Positions 34,764 to 43,135 of a stretch of 64,000 nucleotides of DNA are shown here, piece after piece (within the stretch, counting starts at the first letter, position 1; each line of letters starts with the position of its first letter). This DNA is from Porphyromonadaceae bacterium UBA4262 (GTDB taxonomy: Bacteria > Bacteroidota > Bacteroidia > Bacteroidales > Muribaculaceae): assembly GCA_002396085.1 (NCBI GenBank), contig DGWI01000012.1, positions 120,066 through 184,065 on the forward strand, given 5' to 3'. A program made the position numbers and the translations under genes. Under the pieces are notes generated by a model that worked only from the letters and a program-made list of their open reading frames with translations, ran no database searches and had not been told where the DNA came from.

Positions 34764-35681
34764 TTAGAGTTCCTTGGTGACTTCGAGGATCGAGCAGATG
34801 GTCTCCTTGTCCCACTGATCCTTGAGCCAGACCAGGCCCTTCTTCTTATCCACCTTGGTGACCTCGCCACCCTTGTTGATGAAGCCCGAGACAAACACAT
34901 ACCACACCTTGTCGCCCACCTTGATGTCCTTGTTCAGGTCCACCAGCTTGCATTCGCTCTTGGGGAACACGTGCGAATTGTTGGTCACGTCCATGAGCAG
35001 CACCTTGCCGTCGGCCTCGTGCACCAGTCGGTAGTAGACCCACTCGTCGGCGTGGGTGTCGTGCTTGCGCACCACCGATGCTCCGGGCATCCACTCGCCG
35101 GGCTTGAGCACATAGAAGCTGTTCTCCTCCACCTCGAAGTTCTCATACCGGTTGGCAAAACCCTTGCCGTCTTCCTTCCAGTCGAGGTCGGTGTAGACAA
35201 TCTTGGGCTGCTTGGGGTTGCTGGCATCGGTCACGATGGCGCGCTGCAAGTCGCCGCCGCCCTTCTGCAGCCAGGTGACGATGATGTCGCCCTCCTGTGC
35301 CGTCTGGCCGGTGGGGATGGGCACAACCACCGCATTAGGAACCACCACGCCCTTGATGTGGTCGACAATCACGCCCTCGGGGCGCACTTCCTTGACCTGC
35401 TCGTGGGCGAGTCGACAATATTTGCTGATGGTATGACCTTCCTCGGCGTAGGTGAAGTAGCGCAGCGGCACCAGCACGTTCTGGCCCTGCTCGACGTCAA
35501 TCTTCAGGTTCTTGGGGAAGTCAATGTCCCACACCGGATCGGCTTGTGCGGTCTCGGTGGTTTGCTCGGTAGCGTTGGCGGTGGTGTCGCCACCGGTAGC
35601 ATTGCTCTCGGCATTGCCGGTGCAACTCATGGTTGCCAGTGCGACTGTTGCAGTCGCCAGAATCATCAATTTTTTGTTCAT
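34764..35681 (-). CDS. Lipoprotein of unknown function
   Basis: 305 residues. The start is ATG 35681 (MNKKLMILA): the lipoprotein signal ends ATMSC, and the next 25 residues form a Thr/Ala-rich linker. The rest is a folded beta-rich domain with two halves that both speak of surface charge and Trp (GDIIVTWLQKGGG, then GDKVWYVFVSGFINKGGEVTKV, GLVWLKDQWDKETI). Each half looks like a small SH3/Tudor-like barrel (residues about 45-170 and 170-305), but I do not recognise a family. The longer frame to 35837 runs through the GTAGGGACG repeat and is rejected. Confidence 0.75.
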   Translation of the reverse strand: MNKKLMILATATVALATMSCTGNAESNATGGDTTANATEQTTETAQADPVWDIDFPKNLKIDVEQGQNVLVPLRYFTYAEEGHTISKYCRLAHEQVKEVRPEGVIVDHIKGVVVPNAVVVPIPTGQTAQEGDIIVTWLQKGGGDLQRAIVTDASNPKQPKIVYTDLDWKEDGKGFANRYENFEVEENSFYVLKPGEWMPGASVVRKHDTHADEWVYYRLVHEADGKVLLMDVTNNSHVFPKSECKLVDLNKDIKVGDKVWYVFVSGFINKGGEVTKVDKKKGLVWLKDQWDKETICSILEVTKEL

Positions 35682-35766
35682 AGGTTTGTTGTTATTAAGT
35701 GGGTTAAACAAAAATCTCACACAGATTACGCAGATAATAAATTTAGTTTCTAAGAACTGCCAGGCT

Positions 35767-35892
35767 GTAGGGACGGCATCCCTATGCCGTCCGCCGCCGG
35801 GCTGCAAGATATTACCTCTTGTCGAGGCGGACGGCACAGGGGTGCCGTCCCTACACTGACTGGCCGATCACGTGGCACGCCGCGTCCCTACA
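35767..35892. repeat. GTAGGGACG repeat unit downstream of the BspA-like gene
   Basis: Begins GTAGGGACGGCAT and contains the shared core GGGCTGCAAGATATTACC, CTCTTGTCGAGGCGGACGGC and GCCGTCCCTAC, then GGCACGCCGCGTCCCTAC in reverse orientation. The same core occurs at 40714-40894. Each unit is flanked by inverted GTAGGGACG/CGTCCCTAC ends. Confidence 0.85.
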
Positions 35893-35899
35893 CGGTCCC

Positions 35900-38800
35900 T
35901 TATTGCTTGCCCAGGATGATGTTGACGACGGCGTTGACATCGCTCACATCGATACCGTCCTCGCCATTGATGTTGGCATTGGGATAGTCGGCGGCATTGG
36001 CCTTGCCCAGAATGATGTTGACCAGGATGTTCACATCGGTCACATCCACCGTGCCGTTGCCGTCCACATCGCCCACGATTCCGGTCGACGTGGGAGCAAT
36101 CTCAAACATTCTGACGAAATCTCCACCCACGCCGTCTTGCAAGGCACCTTGACTTACATCGAAATAAGGATTCTCGGGCAGGACATATTCAGCATCAACC
36201 AGATTAATCTCCGATACACACCAGATCGGTCCAAATCCGGGGACACTAACGGAGTCTTTCAGCCATGACTTATCGACAGTCACCTTCACATTGGTGGCCT
36301 GAGCGTTATAGTTGCTGGGGCCAATGATACCCATATTGCCTGAGCTGATGATGCTCACTTTTGCGCCATCGCAGATCTTGAGCTCTGTACCGTTGGCGAG
36401 CTGGGCACCAGCGGATTCGGTGATATCCAGCGAGCCGTTGCCCATGATGTTCAGACCTGCACGGTCAACATGGAATGCGACCACATCTCGCAGTTCTACT
36501 TTCTCATCATTATTTTCCCAATACCAATAATACCAATCCTTAACAGCAATGTGGTTTTCGCCAATTAACTTGACGTTCAGCACCTGATCTTCACCAAAGA
36601 TTGCACGGTCATTCACTTGAATCACAGCGGTGTTGTGATAAGGCAAATACTCGTCAGTGTTCACAATATAAGCATCTTTGTCTTGGCCCACAGGTGTGAT
36701 GTTGGCATTGTTGAGCGTCAGGGTGTGGGCCGCGGGGTCATAGCTCACGGTGCCGTCGCGCAGCACGTCATCATAGTTCAGCGTAGTCACCGTGGTCTTA
36801 AACACTTGCACACCATAGCTGGTGATTTCAACGCCGGCATTTACAGCCATCCGGACGATGACATAGTCCCACCAGTCAATCAAGTTATCACCGTTGACAT
36901 CAAATGGTTGCGAATAGTCAGAGTTTGATAAGATAGAGTTAGAGAGAAGGTACGAATCCATTTCAGTGATAAATCCGTCTTCGTTCACGTCACAGGCTTT
37001 GAAATAGGGGGCGAAGTCCAACTGCATGGGGTTGTTTTCGACCAGATAACTTATTAGCATATTCATGTCTGCTAAACTAACTTCGCCGTCTCCATTGAGG
37101 TCGCAACTTGCCATGTCGGTGTTTAAGTACTGTTGCAAATAACTCACATCATCGGGGTCAACCTTGCCGTCGCGGTTCAGGTCATAGGGCTCGTAGATGA
37201 TGTAGTTGACCGTCATCGTGGCGGGCGTCTCCGAGTCGGTGCGGCGCAGGTAGCCGCGCCCCAGCTCGGTCGTCCTGTTGTTGGCGTTGAACCACAGCCC
37301 ACTGGAGGGGTTGTAGTAATAGTCGTTGCTGTGCAGGGCTGTGTAATTCAAGTTGCCCCACAGCAGGTTGGTCTGGTTGGTCCAGTCGGGATCCTGTGCC
37401 AGACGCTTGAAGTAGATGGGCTTGTTGTCGGCGTTCTTCTTGATCATCACGGCGGTGCCTGCCGGGGCCATATCAATCTGCTCGGCGCGAGCCACACTGC
37501 CGTCGTGGCCGGTGACGGCAAAGGCGTTGAAGCCCTCATAGTCAGCTGCCGTGGCGGCATAGTCGATGGGCACGGGCGAATAGATGGCGTCGCTGGTGAC
37601 TCCGTCCTTCTGATAGTAGATGCTCAGGATGTCGGGGTTGGTGGGCGCAAGACCGTTCATGTACTTGTCGTCGTAGCTGGCATAGCACACAAAGTTGCCG
37701 CCTGCCTCCTTGAAGGCACCACTGAAACTGCGCTGGCCGCTGGCCGGCTCGAGGAACATGCCCGCCATGTTACATTCTTTAAACGGCGCGAATTCAATCT
37801 TCGTGACCTGCGGCCCCACACGGAACAGGTCGCTGCGGTGGTCGGCCCAGTCGATATTGTAGGCAAACTTCGAATTGTCGAACGCATGGGCACCTATTTC
37901 CTCAATCGACTCCCAGGCGCCCTGGTCGTTCATCTGCTGGCTGGGGCATCGCGCCAAACAATAGCCATCGTAGCGTGTCACGCGATAGATGTTGCTGCCA
38001 CCCAGGGCGTTGTCGTGCGCGTCGGCCGTGACCGACAGTGTGGTGGGCGCGGCACTGGCGTCAGGGTTGAACACAATCATCGCCTTGCCGGCAAACTGCG
38101 TGCCGTTCCACGTGTGGGCCGTGTTGTCGGTGACGCTGTAGTGCAGATAGCCGCCATTGCGCGTCTTCTCGGCAAAGTCATAGCCACCGGTATAGATCTT
38201 GCCGCTGAGATCCGGGAACTTGTCTTTGTAGCCGAGCTCCTCGTTGTAAGGCACATATAAATGGGCCAACGTGCTGCTCGGCAGACTAAGACTACTAGAC
38301 ACACTGTTGGCGGGCAAGTTGATGTAGGCCGTGACCCATTTACTCATGCCGTTCAAAGCATTGTTGTTCAACATGGTGACACTGCTGGGGATAACGACCT
38401 TTGAGATCTGGGTGCCGCTGAAGACGTTCGCTCCTATTTGCTCGAAGCCGTAGGGGAAGATGGCATCGCCGGTGAGCGTGCTGCAATCCAAGAAAGCTCC
38501 ATCGTACACCTTCCTAAGCGTGTGCGGGAACTCTACACTCGCCAGCGTGCCCTCACGGAAGGCCTCAGCATCGATGATTTCCACACCCGGCATCGACAAC
38601 TTCTTGACACGCGACCGGTAGAACGACCACGCGTTCAGAATGGTGACCGTGCCGGGCAGGTTGACCGTGAGCACGCCCGTGGGCGCGGCAGTGCCCTCGG
38701 CGGTGAAGGTGGAGTTGCCTATAGTATTCAGGTTATAGGTGTTGCCACGATAACTCACCTGCTGCGGGATGTTGAGCGTCTGCTCGGTGGCCTTGTAGCC

Positions 38801-40678
38801 GATGTACTTGTCCCGCTCGGTGGAGATGGTCGATTCAGGTATGTAGCCGCGCACCGTCTTCACCGTCTTGCCGGCAGAATTGTTGGCGGTAACCGTGTAG
38901 CACAGGTTGGTGCCCGAACTGCCTTTCATGAAGTCGTAGGCAAAGTGATTGTCATCGTTGACGGTGCCGAAGATGTTCCAGCCCTTGAAGCCATATTCCT
39001 CCTCAGCGCCAACTGGCGTGTACAGGCGAGCGATCTGCGACTTGCCGTAGAAGAAGGTGCCAGGCGTGATGGTGGGTGCCGACGCCATGTTGACCGACAC
39101 GGTGCTGAGCGCGGTGCAATTGTAGCAAAGTCGAGTGCCCAGCGAGGTCACCGAGCTGGGCAGGTGCAGGCGCGTCAGGGCGGTACAAGTCATGAACACA
39201 TTGTTGCCCAGGGTCGTGACACCGTAGGGAATCTCCTGCTCAGTGATTTTCCTGCAGTAGGCGAAGGCAAAGTCGCCGATGGTGGTCAGCGTGTAGGGGA
39301 AACCTTGCAGGTTGGTGTAGCCCTCGGGCACGCACAGCAGCGTGGTCTGTGCCTTGTCGTAGAGAGCACCGGCATAGCTCGAATAGAAGGCATTATTGCT
39401 GTTGACACTGATGTTGTTCAGGTTGGTGCAGCCACGGAAGGTATTTGTCACACCCACCTCGAGGTTGGTCACCGAGGCCGGGATGGTCAGCGAGGTCAGT
39501 GCGGTGCAGCCCTCAAACACATTGTTGGCCAGCTGCAGGATGCCCTCGCCCAGGGTCACCGACGACAGCTTGGGACAGTTGTAGAACGCGTGGTAGCTGA
39601 GCGACTTGACCGAATAGGGCTCAATGTTGACCGTGGTCAGCTCGGGGTTGCCGGTGAAGACACTGCTGCCGATGGCATACTTCACGGCATCCATGCGGTT
39701 CACAAAGGTCAGCGTCTTGAGTTTAGGACAGTTGTAGAAAGCACGGTTTGCCGCTGTGCCTACAATTTGCACTTTGGCCGACGTGATGTAGCTGCCCTCG
39801 AAGGCGCTCATGCCGATATAGGTTAAGTTATGGGCAGGAGTGAGGTCAACCGACGCGATGAGGGTGTTGTTCATCAGCGCGCTGTCGGCAATCTCAGTGA
39901 TGTCGACGCGGTAGTTGTTGCTCACACCCAGAGCGAAGTGAGGAGGAACGGTCATGGTGCCGCCGTTGTTGACAAAACCCACAACCCTGCACTTGCCGTT
40001 GCTCGAATAGGTGGGGGCCTGCGTCACCGTCATGCAAAGGCCTCTGTACGTGCCTGCACTGGTCCACTCCATGTCGCAGGCCTGGGAGTCCTTCTTCACC
40101 GACCTGAAGCTGTAGTCCGCCAGTTTCTTCTGCCACTGCGGCAGACCGTTGGCGTCGCCCTTGCCCACACCCACGTCGATGTTGTTGGAATTGTCGGGGA
40201 ACGGGCCGCCGTTTGCCAGCGTCAAGCTCGCCGGTGTGGGAGCGGCGAAGTAGATTTGCACCAGATTGTCGCAGCCGTAGAAGACATTCTTGCCCAAAAA
40301 GGTCAGCGAACTGGGCAGCCTGACCAGAATGATATTCGAGCAGTTCTGGAACGCCTGCTGGCTGATTGATTTCACGCCATAGCGGATGGTGACTGCGATT
40401 AGATTAGTGGCACCATCAAACGCGATGGGACGGATTGTGGTCACATCGTAGGTGCTCGAGCCGTTGGCGACCTGCGTGGGGATGGTCAGCGACAGATTTG
40501 ACGCGCTCTGGCCCGTTGAGCTCAGCCCGTAGACCGACACCGTGCCGAAAGACGAGCTGGTGGGTTCGGTGAGCACCGTGTAGGTCAAGTTGCCCGACGA
40601 AAAACGGTCGCCCACCGCGGCGACGGCCTGCACCACGGCCACCATCGCCAGCAATAGGGTAATCAATGTTTTCTTCAT
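35900..40678 (-). CDS. BspA-like leucine-rich repeat surface protein with dockerin-like C-terminal repeats
   Basis: 1592 residues, exported (KKTLITLLLAMVAVVQAVAA). Residues 30-960 carry many LRR_5/BspA repeats, recognisable as PSSLTFLGKNVFYGCDNL, ALTSLTIPASVTNLEVG and ALTRLHLPSSVTSLGTR. After a region of Trp/Tyr-rich beta sequence come three clusters of EF-hand-like dockerin repeats: DLNRDGKVDPDDVSYLQQYL with DLNGDGEVSLADMNMLISYL (about residue 1165), DVNEDGFITEMDSYLLSN with DVNGDNLIDWWDYVIVRM (about 1240), and a terminal pair GDVDGNGTVDVTDVNILVNI with DGIDVSDVNAVVNIILGKQ. BspA-like proteins mediate adhesion; the dockerin-like parts bind calcium and may anchor or cap the chain. It is flanked on both sides by GTAGGGACG repeats. 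Confidence 0.9.
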   Translation of the reverse strand: MKKTLITLLLAMVAVVQAVAAVGDRFSSGNLTYTVLTEPTSSSFGTVSVYGLSSTGQSASNLSLTIPTQVANGSSTYDVTTIRPIAFDGATNLIAVTIRYGVKSISQQAFQNCSNIILVRLPSSLTFLGKNVFYGCDNLVQIYFAAPTPASLTLANGGPFPDNSNNIDVGVGKGDANGLPQWQKKLADYSFRSVKKDSQACDMEWTSAGTYRGLCMTVTQAPTYSSNGKCRVVGFVNNGGTMTVPPHFALGVSNNYRVDITEIADSALMNNTLIASVDLTPAHNLTYIGMSAFEGSYITSAKVQIVGTAANRAFYNCPKLKTLTFVNRMDAVKYAIGSSVFTGNPELTTVNIEPYSVKSLSYHAFYNCPKLSSVTLGEGILQLANNVFEGCTALTSLTIPASVTNLEVGVTNTFRGCTNLNNISVNSNNAFYSSYAGALYDKAQTTLLCVPEGYTNLQGFPYTLTTIGDFAFAYCRKITEQEIPYGVTTLGNNVFMTCTALTRLHLPSSVTSLGTRLCYNCTALSTVSVNMASAPTITPGTFFYGKSQIARLYTPVGAEEEYGFKGWNIFGTVNDDNHFAYDFMKGSSGTNLCYTVTANNSAGKTVKTVRGYIPESTISTERDKYIGYKATEQTLNIPQQVSYRGNTYNLNTIGNSTFTAEGTAAPTGVLTVNLPGTVTILNAWSFYRSRVKKLSMPGVEIIDAEAFREGTLASVEFPHTLRKVYDGAFLDCSTLTGDAIFPYGFEQIGANVFSGTQISKVVIPSSVTMLNNNALNGMSKWVTAYINLPANSVSSSLSLPSSTLAHLYVPYNEELGYKDKFPDLSGKIYTGGYDFAEKTRNGGYLHYSVTDNTAHTWNGTQFAGKAMIVFNPDASAAPTTLSVTADAHDNALGGSNIYRVTRYDGYCLARCPSQQMNDQGAWESIEEIGAHAFDNSKFAYNIDWADHRSDLFRVGPQVTKIEFAPFKECNMAGMFLEPASGQRSFSGAFKEAGGNFVCYASYDDKYMNGLAPTNPDILSIYYQKDGVTSDAIYSPVPIDYAATAADYEGFNAFAVTGHDGSVARAEQIDMAPAGTAVMIKKNADNKPIYFKRLAQDPDWTNQTNLLWGNLNYTALHSNDYYYNPSSGLWFNANNRTTELGRGYLRRTDSETPATMTVNYIIYEPYDLNRDGKVDPDDVSYLQQYLNTDMASCDLNGDGEVSLADMNMLISYLVENNPMQLDFAPYFKACDVNEDGFITEMDSYLLSNSILSNSDYSQPFDVNGDNLIDWWDYVIVRMAVNAGVEITSYGVQVFKTTVTTLNYDDVLRDGTVSYDPAAHTLTLNNANITPVGQDKDAYIVNTDEYLPYHNTAVIQVNDRAIFGEDQVLNVKLIGENHIAVKDWYYWYWENNDEKVELRDVVAFHVDRAGLNIMGNGSLDITESAGAQLANGTELKICDGAKVSIISSGNMGIIGPSNYNAQATNVKVTVDKSWLKDSVSVPGFGPIWCVSEINLVDAEYVLPENPYFDVSQGALQDGVGGDFVRMFEIAPTSTGIVGDVDGNGTVDVTDVNILVNIILGKANAADYPNANINGEDGIDVSDVNAVVNIILGKQ

Positions 40679-40713
40679 AATCGATTATTTTTTAGGTTAA
40701 ACATTATATCACA

Positions 40714-40894
40714 GTAGGGACGCGGCGTGCCGCGTGATTCGCCTCGCAGTAGGGACGGCATTGCTGCGCGCGTTGCGCTTGCCCTTCGGGCTCCCGTTCG
40801 GTCGCGAGCACTTCGTGGTTCCTGTGACGTCCGCTGCCGGGCTGCAAAATATTACCTCTTGTCGAGGCGGACGGCGCGGGAGCGCCGTCCCTAC
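40714..40894. repeat. GTAGGGACG repeat unit upstream of the BspA-like gene
   Basis: Begins GTAGGGACGCGGCGTGCCGC, then a second GTAGGGACGGCAT, and after an insert (CGTTCGGTCGCGAGCAC) the core GGGCTGCAAAATATTACC and CTCTTGTCGAGGCGGACGGC, ending GCCGTCCCTAC. Same strand direction as the unit at 35767. Confidence 0.85.
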
Positions 40895-40902
40895 ATTGCA
40901 CA

Positions 40903-41088
40903 CTATGCATCACTGTCAGGGTTGACCGAATGCCTATCATCGGGGGTGGCATTGGCTTCGTTGGGCTGCGGCGTGGCGACAGGAGCGTCCAACTCATAGG
41001 CGAGCAGTTCGTCAAGAAGATGCTTGACGAAGTGTTGTGCCTCGCGTTGACGCTTGCTGTCGCTATGTCGTTTTGCAGTCTGAGCCAT
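40903..41088 (-). CDS. Small protein of 61 residues, unknown function
   Basis: Starts MAQTAKRHSDSKRQREAQHF; a basic helix is followed by LLDELLAYEL and an acidic/Pro-rich tail. A TACCTTTG promoter box lies 54 bases upstream on the same strand, and G/C-biased third positions match neighbouring genes. No membrane segment or family that I recognise. It lies between the BspA-like gene and the third TPR/AraC regulator, on the same strand as both. A longer frame to 41133 would begin above the likely transcription start. It could still be chance; evidence is the promoter position and the codon pattern. Confidence 0.45.
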   Translation of the reverse strand: MAQTAKRHSDSKRQREAQHFVKHLLDELLAYELDAPVATPQPNEANATPDDRHSVNPDSDA

Positions 41089-41090
41089 GA

Positions 41091-41255
41091 TGACAAAATG
41101 ATGCCCTGACACACCCCAAAAAGGGGCCGCCATTCAGAATGCAAAGGTAGACACTACCGTTTAGGGTAGCGTTATCATTTTGTCAAATTCTCTTATCATT
41201 TTGTTTCACACCCCATGAAATCGATATTTTCGAGCGATAAGTTGTCATTCTGTCA
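41091..41255. promoter_or_regulatory. Repeated TGACAAAATGAT motifs around the small-gene promoter
   Basis: TGACAAAATGAT at 41091-41102 on the plus strand. Its reverse complement is at 41174-41185, a 10-base match at 41195-41204 and a two-mismatch copy (GTCATTCTGTCA) at 41244-41255. They lie either side of the TACCTTTG box at 41142-41149, so they could be operators for a regulator. Confidence 0.5.
41142..41149 (-). promoter_or_regulatory. -7 box for the 61-residue gene
   Basis: TACCTTTG on the minus strand, followed by GCATT. It lies 54 bases before ATG 41088. No TTG at the usual distance. Confidence 0.5.
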
Positions 41256-41349
41256 ATGTTTATGCAGAAGAATGATTCAGCGACCCGCCGCCGGGGAGAA
41301 AGAAAAAAGAACCCTCGTTCGGCGTGGGGGAGGGGAAGCGGCAGGGGCA

Positions 41350-41377
41350 ACCCTAACCTCTAACCCATAAACCATAA
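41350..41377. repeat. Heptamer array ACCCTAA/CCCATAA
   Basis: ACCCTAA, CCTCTAA, CCCATAA, ACCATAA in strict 7-bp phase, directly after the stop of the regulator gene (minus strand). The preceding GGCAGGGGCAACCCTAAC matches the sequence before the array at 34723. Confidence 0.75.
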
Positions 41378-41383
41378 ATCAAA

Positions 41384-43063
41384 CTAACCCTTAAACTTCG
41401 CTTGGCGTGCCTGATACTGGGTGGGTGTGATGCCAAACGCCTTCTTGAAGGCGCGGGTGAAGTTGGGCGTGTCGTTGTAGCCACACAAGGCAGCCACCTC
41501 GCTGATGTTGAGTTCGCGTTGATGGTCGAGCAGATGACGCGCCCGGCGCATGCGGATGTTCTGTATAAAAGCGGCAGGCTTCTCGCCCAGCACTTCGTCA
41601 AGTCGTTGCCGCAACTGGAATACACTCATGCCCAGTTGGCTCGCAATGTTCTCGACACTGGCCTGGCCCGTGTGGATGAGACGGTTGGTCACGGTGACAG
41701 CCTGCTCCAGGAAGGCTTTGTCGGCATCGGTCAGTGCCTGGGTCTCGGCAGTGTTGTCACCGGTCGACATCGCGTTGCCATAGTGCACCTGCAACTGCTC
41801 GTACTTGGCCCGCAACTCCTCGATACTGGCCGTGAGCGACTGGTTGATGGCGGCCTGCTGCAAGTGTCGGCGACGCATCACCCACCAGATGACCCCTGCC
41901 AGCAGCAGCAACACAGCAGCCACAACAATGCCGATGGTGATGGCGCGTTGCTTGGCCTCGCGCTCGGCGTGATTCTCGAGCTTGAGCCAGTCGTTGCCAA
42001 ACTCGGCATTGAAGCGCGCCAGGCTCTCGGCCGATGTGTTGTTGTAGATCGAGTCCTTCAGGGTGTTGAAGCGGTCTAATTCCTGCTTGGCGGCATCGGG
42101 GTTGCTCTTCCACAACGATTCATACAGGCCGCGACGGGCATGAATCTCGTTGTAGGGGTCGCCCAGTTGTGAGAAGATTTGCGCCGCCTCGCGGTAGTAG
42201 GGCACCGCCTGGTCCTGACGATGCTGCGAGAGCAGTGTCATGCCCAACTTGTTGCAACTGATGCCCAACGACTGCTTGTCGCCCACTTGCCTAAAGAAAG
42301 GAACGACCTGGCGCAGCACTTGCTCGGCATCGGCATAGCGTTGCAACCCGATGAGCGCCGATGCCTTCTCGGCCAGTCGCACCATCGCCTTGTCGTCGCG
42401 CCCCAGCCGGCGCTCGATGTCGTAGGCCGTCTGCGCATATTCGAGCGCCTGCAGATCCTTGCCCAGGGCATGATAGACCTCCGATGCCATGCCGTTGAGC
42501 ACTGCCAGACGCGCCTCGTTGCCACTCTTGCGTGCCAGTTCCAGCCCACGCAGGACATACCGCTCGGCCTCCTTGGGCTGATTGGCACCCAGATAGATGG
42601 CGGTCAACGTGTTGAGCGACGAACTGATGCGGTCGATGTCGCCACTGGCCTCGTCCAAACGGTAGCATTGCAAGGCATATTGCGCCGCTTGCTCGTTGTC
42701 GGCCAGGCGGATGCAGTTCACCGCCAGCAGGTTGAGGCAGTCGGCCTCGATGCTGCGGTTGTTGCCGGCATGGCACAGCGGCAAAGCCTTCTGACCATAG
42801 TGCATCACCTTGTCATATTGCTGCTGGGCATAGTAGTACTCGGCTGCCCAGTACCACACTTGCTGTCGCAGCGTGTCGAGCGGTGTAGCGTTAGTTACCT
42901 TCACCTGCCGGTCGGTGATGCCCTGTTGCTGCAGCAATGCGAAGTAGCGGTTGGCCACAGCGGCACTGGGAGCCAACTCAAACTGCCCCAGCGCATCCTC
43001 AACCGGACCGGCAGACACAGCCAGCGACAAGATTGACATCAATAGTAGACACAATTGCTTCAT
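41384..43063 (-). CDS. Membrane TPR protein with C-terminal AraC-type HTH (regulator 3)
   Basis: 559 residues with signal peptide (QLCLLLMSILSLAVSAGP). TPR repeats are clear here (AEYYYAQQQYDKVMHYGQKA, AERYVLRGLELARKSGN, ALEYAQTAYDIERRLG). One transmembrane helix lies near residues 375-393 (ITIGIVVAAVLLLLAGVIWWV), then a coiled-coil linker, and an AraC-type HTH ends CGYNDTPNFTRAFKKAFGITPTQY. It is more distant from the two paralogues at 1311 and 15299 than they are from each other. It follows pbp1-nadB on the same strand, separated from nadB by a CTAGA array. The BspA-like gene 700 bases downstream is a possible target. Confidence 0.87.
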   Translation of the reverse strand: MKQLCLLLMSILSLAVSAGPVEDALGQFELAPSAAVANRYFALLQQQGITDRQVKVTNATPLDTLRQQVWYWAAEYYYAQQQYDKVMHYGQKALPLCHAGNNRSIEADCLNLLAVNCIRLADNEQAAQYALQCYRLDEASGDIDRISSSLNTLTAIYLGANQPKEAERYVLRGLELARKSGNEARLAVLNGMASEVYHALGKDLQALEYAQTAYDIERRLGRDDKAMVRLAEKASALIGLQRYADAEQVLRQVVPFFRQVGDKQSLGISCNKLGMTLLSQHRQDQAVPYYREAAQIFSQLGDPYNEIHARRGLYESLWKSNPDAAKQELDRFNTLKDSIYNNTSAESLARFNAEFGNDWLKLENHAEREAKQRAITIGIVVAAVLLLLAGVIWWVMRRRHLQQAAINQSLTASIEELRAKYEQLQVHYGNAMSTGDNTAETQALTDADKAFLEQAVTVTNRLIHTGQASVENIASQLGMSVFQLRQRLDEVLGEKPAAFIQNIRMRRARHLLDHQRELNISEVAALCGYNDTPNFTRAFKKAFGITPTQYQARQAKFKG

Positions 43064-43084
43064 TTCTTCTCACTTTGATTTTTT

Positions 43085-43135
43085 CTAGAGGCTCTAGATT
43101 CTCTAGATTTTCTAGAGATTCTAGATTTTCTAGAG
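43085..43135. repeat. 9-bp CTAGA array C
   Basis: CTAG begins at 43085, 43094, 43103, 43112, 43121 and 43130: six units at exactly 9 bp. The last contains the TAG stop codon of nadB (minus strand). Confidence 0.95.

Noticed and set aside
34764..35837. Longer lipoprotein frame starting in the GTAGGGACG repeat
   Set aside because: The upstream part is translated repeat; the lipoprotein signal starts at ATG 35681.
38438..39826. 462-codon open frame on the plus strand inside the BspA-like gene
   Set aside because: It is antisense to a well-supported protein with clear repeats; its own translation has no recognisable domain and arises from the codon bias of the other strand.
40704..41144. 146-codon minus-strand frame over the upstream GTAGGGACG repeat
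   Set aside because: Mostly translated repeat sequence; the alternative frame with promoter (40903-41088) is better supported.
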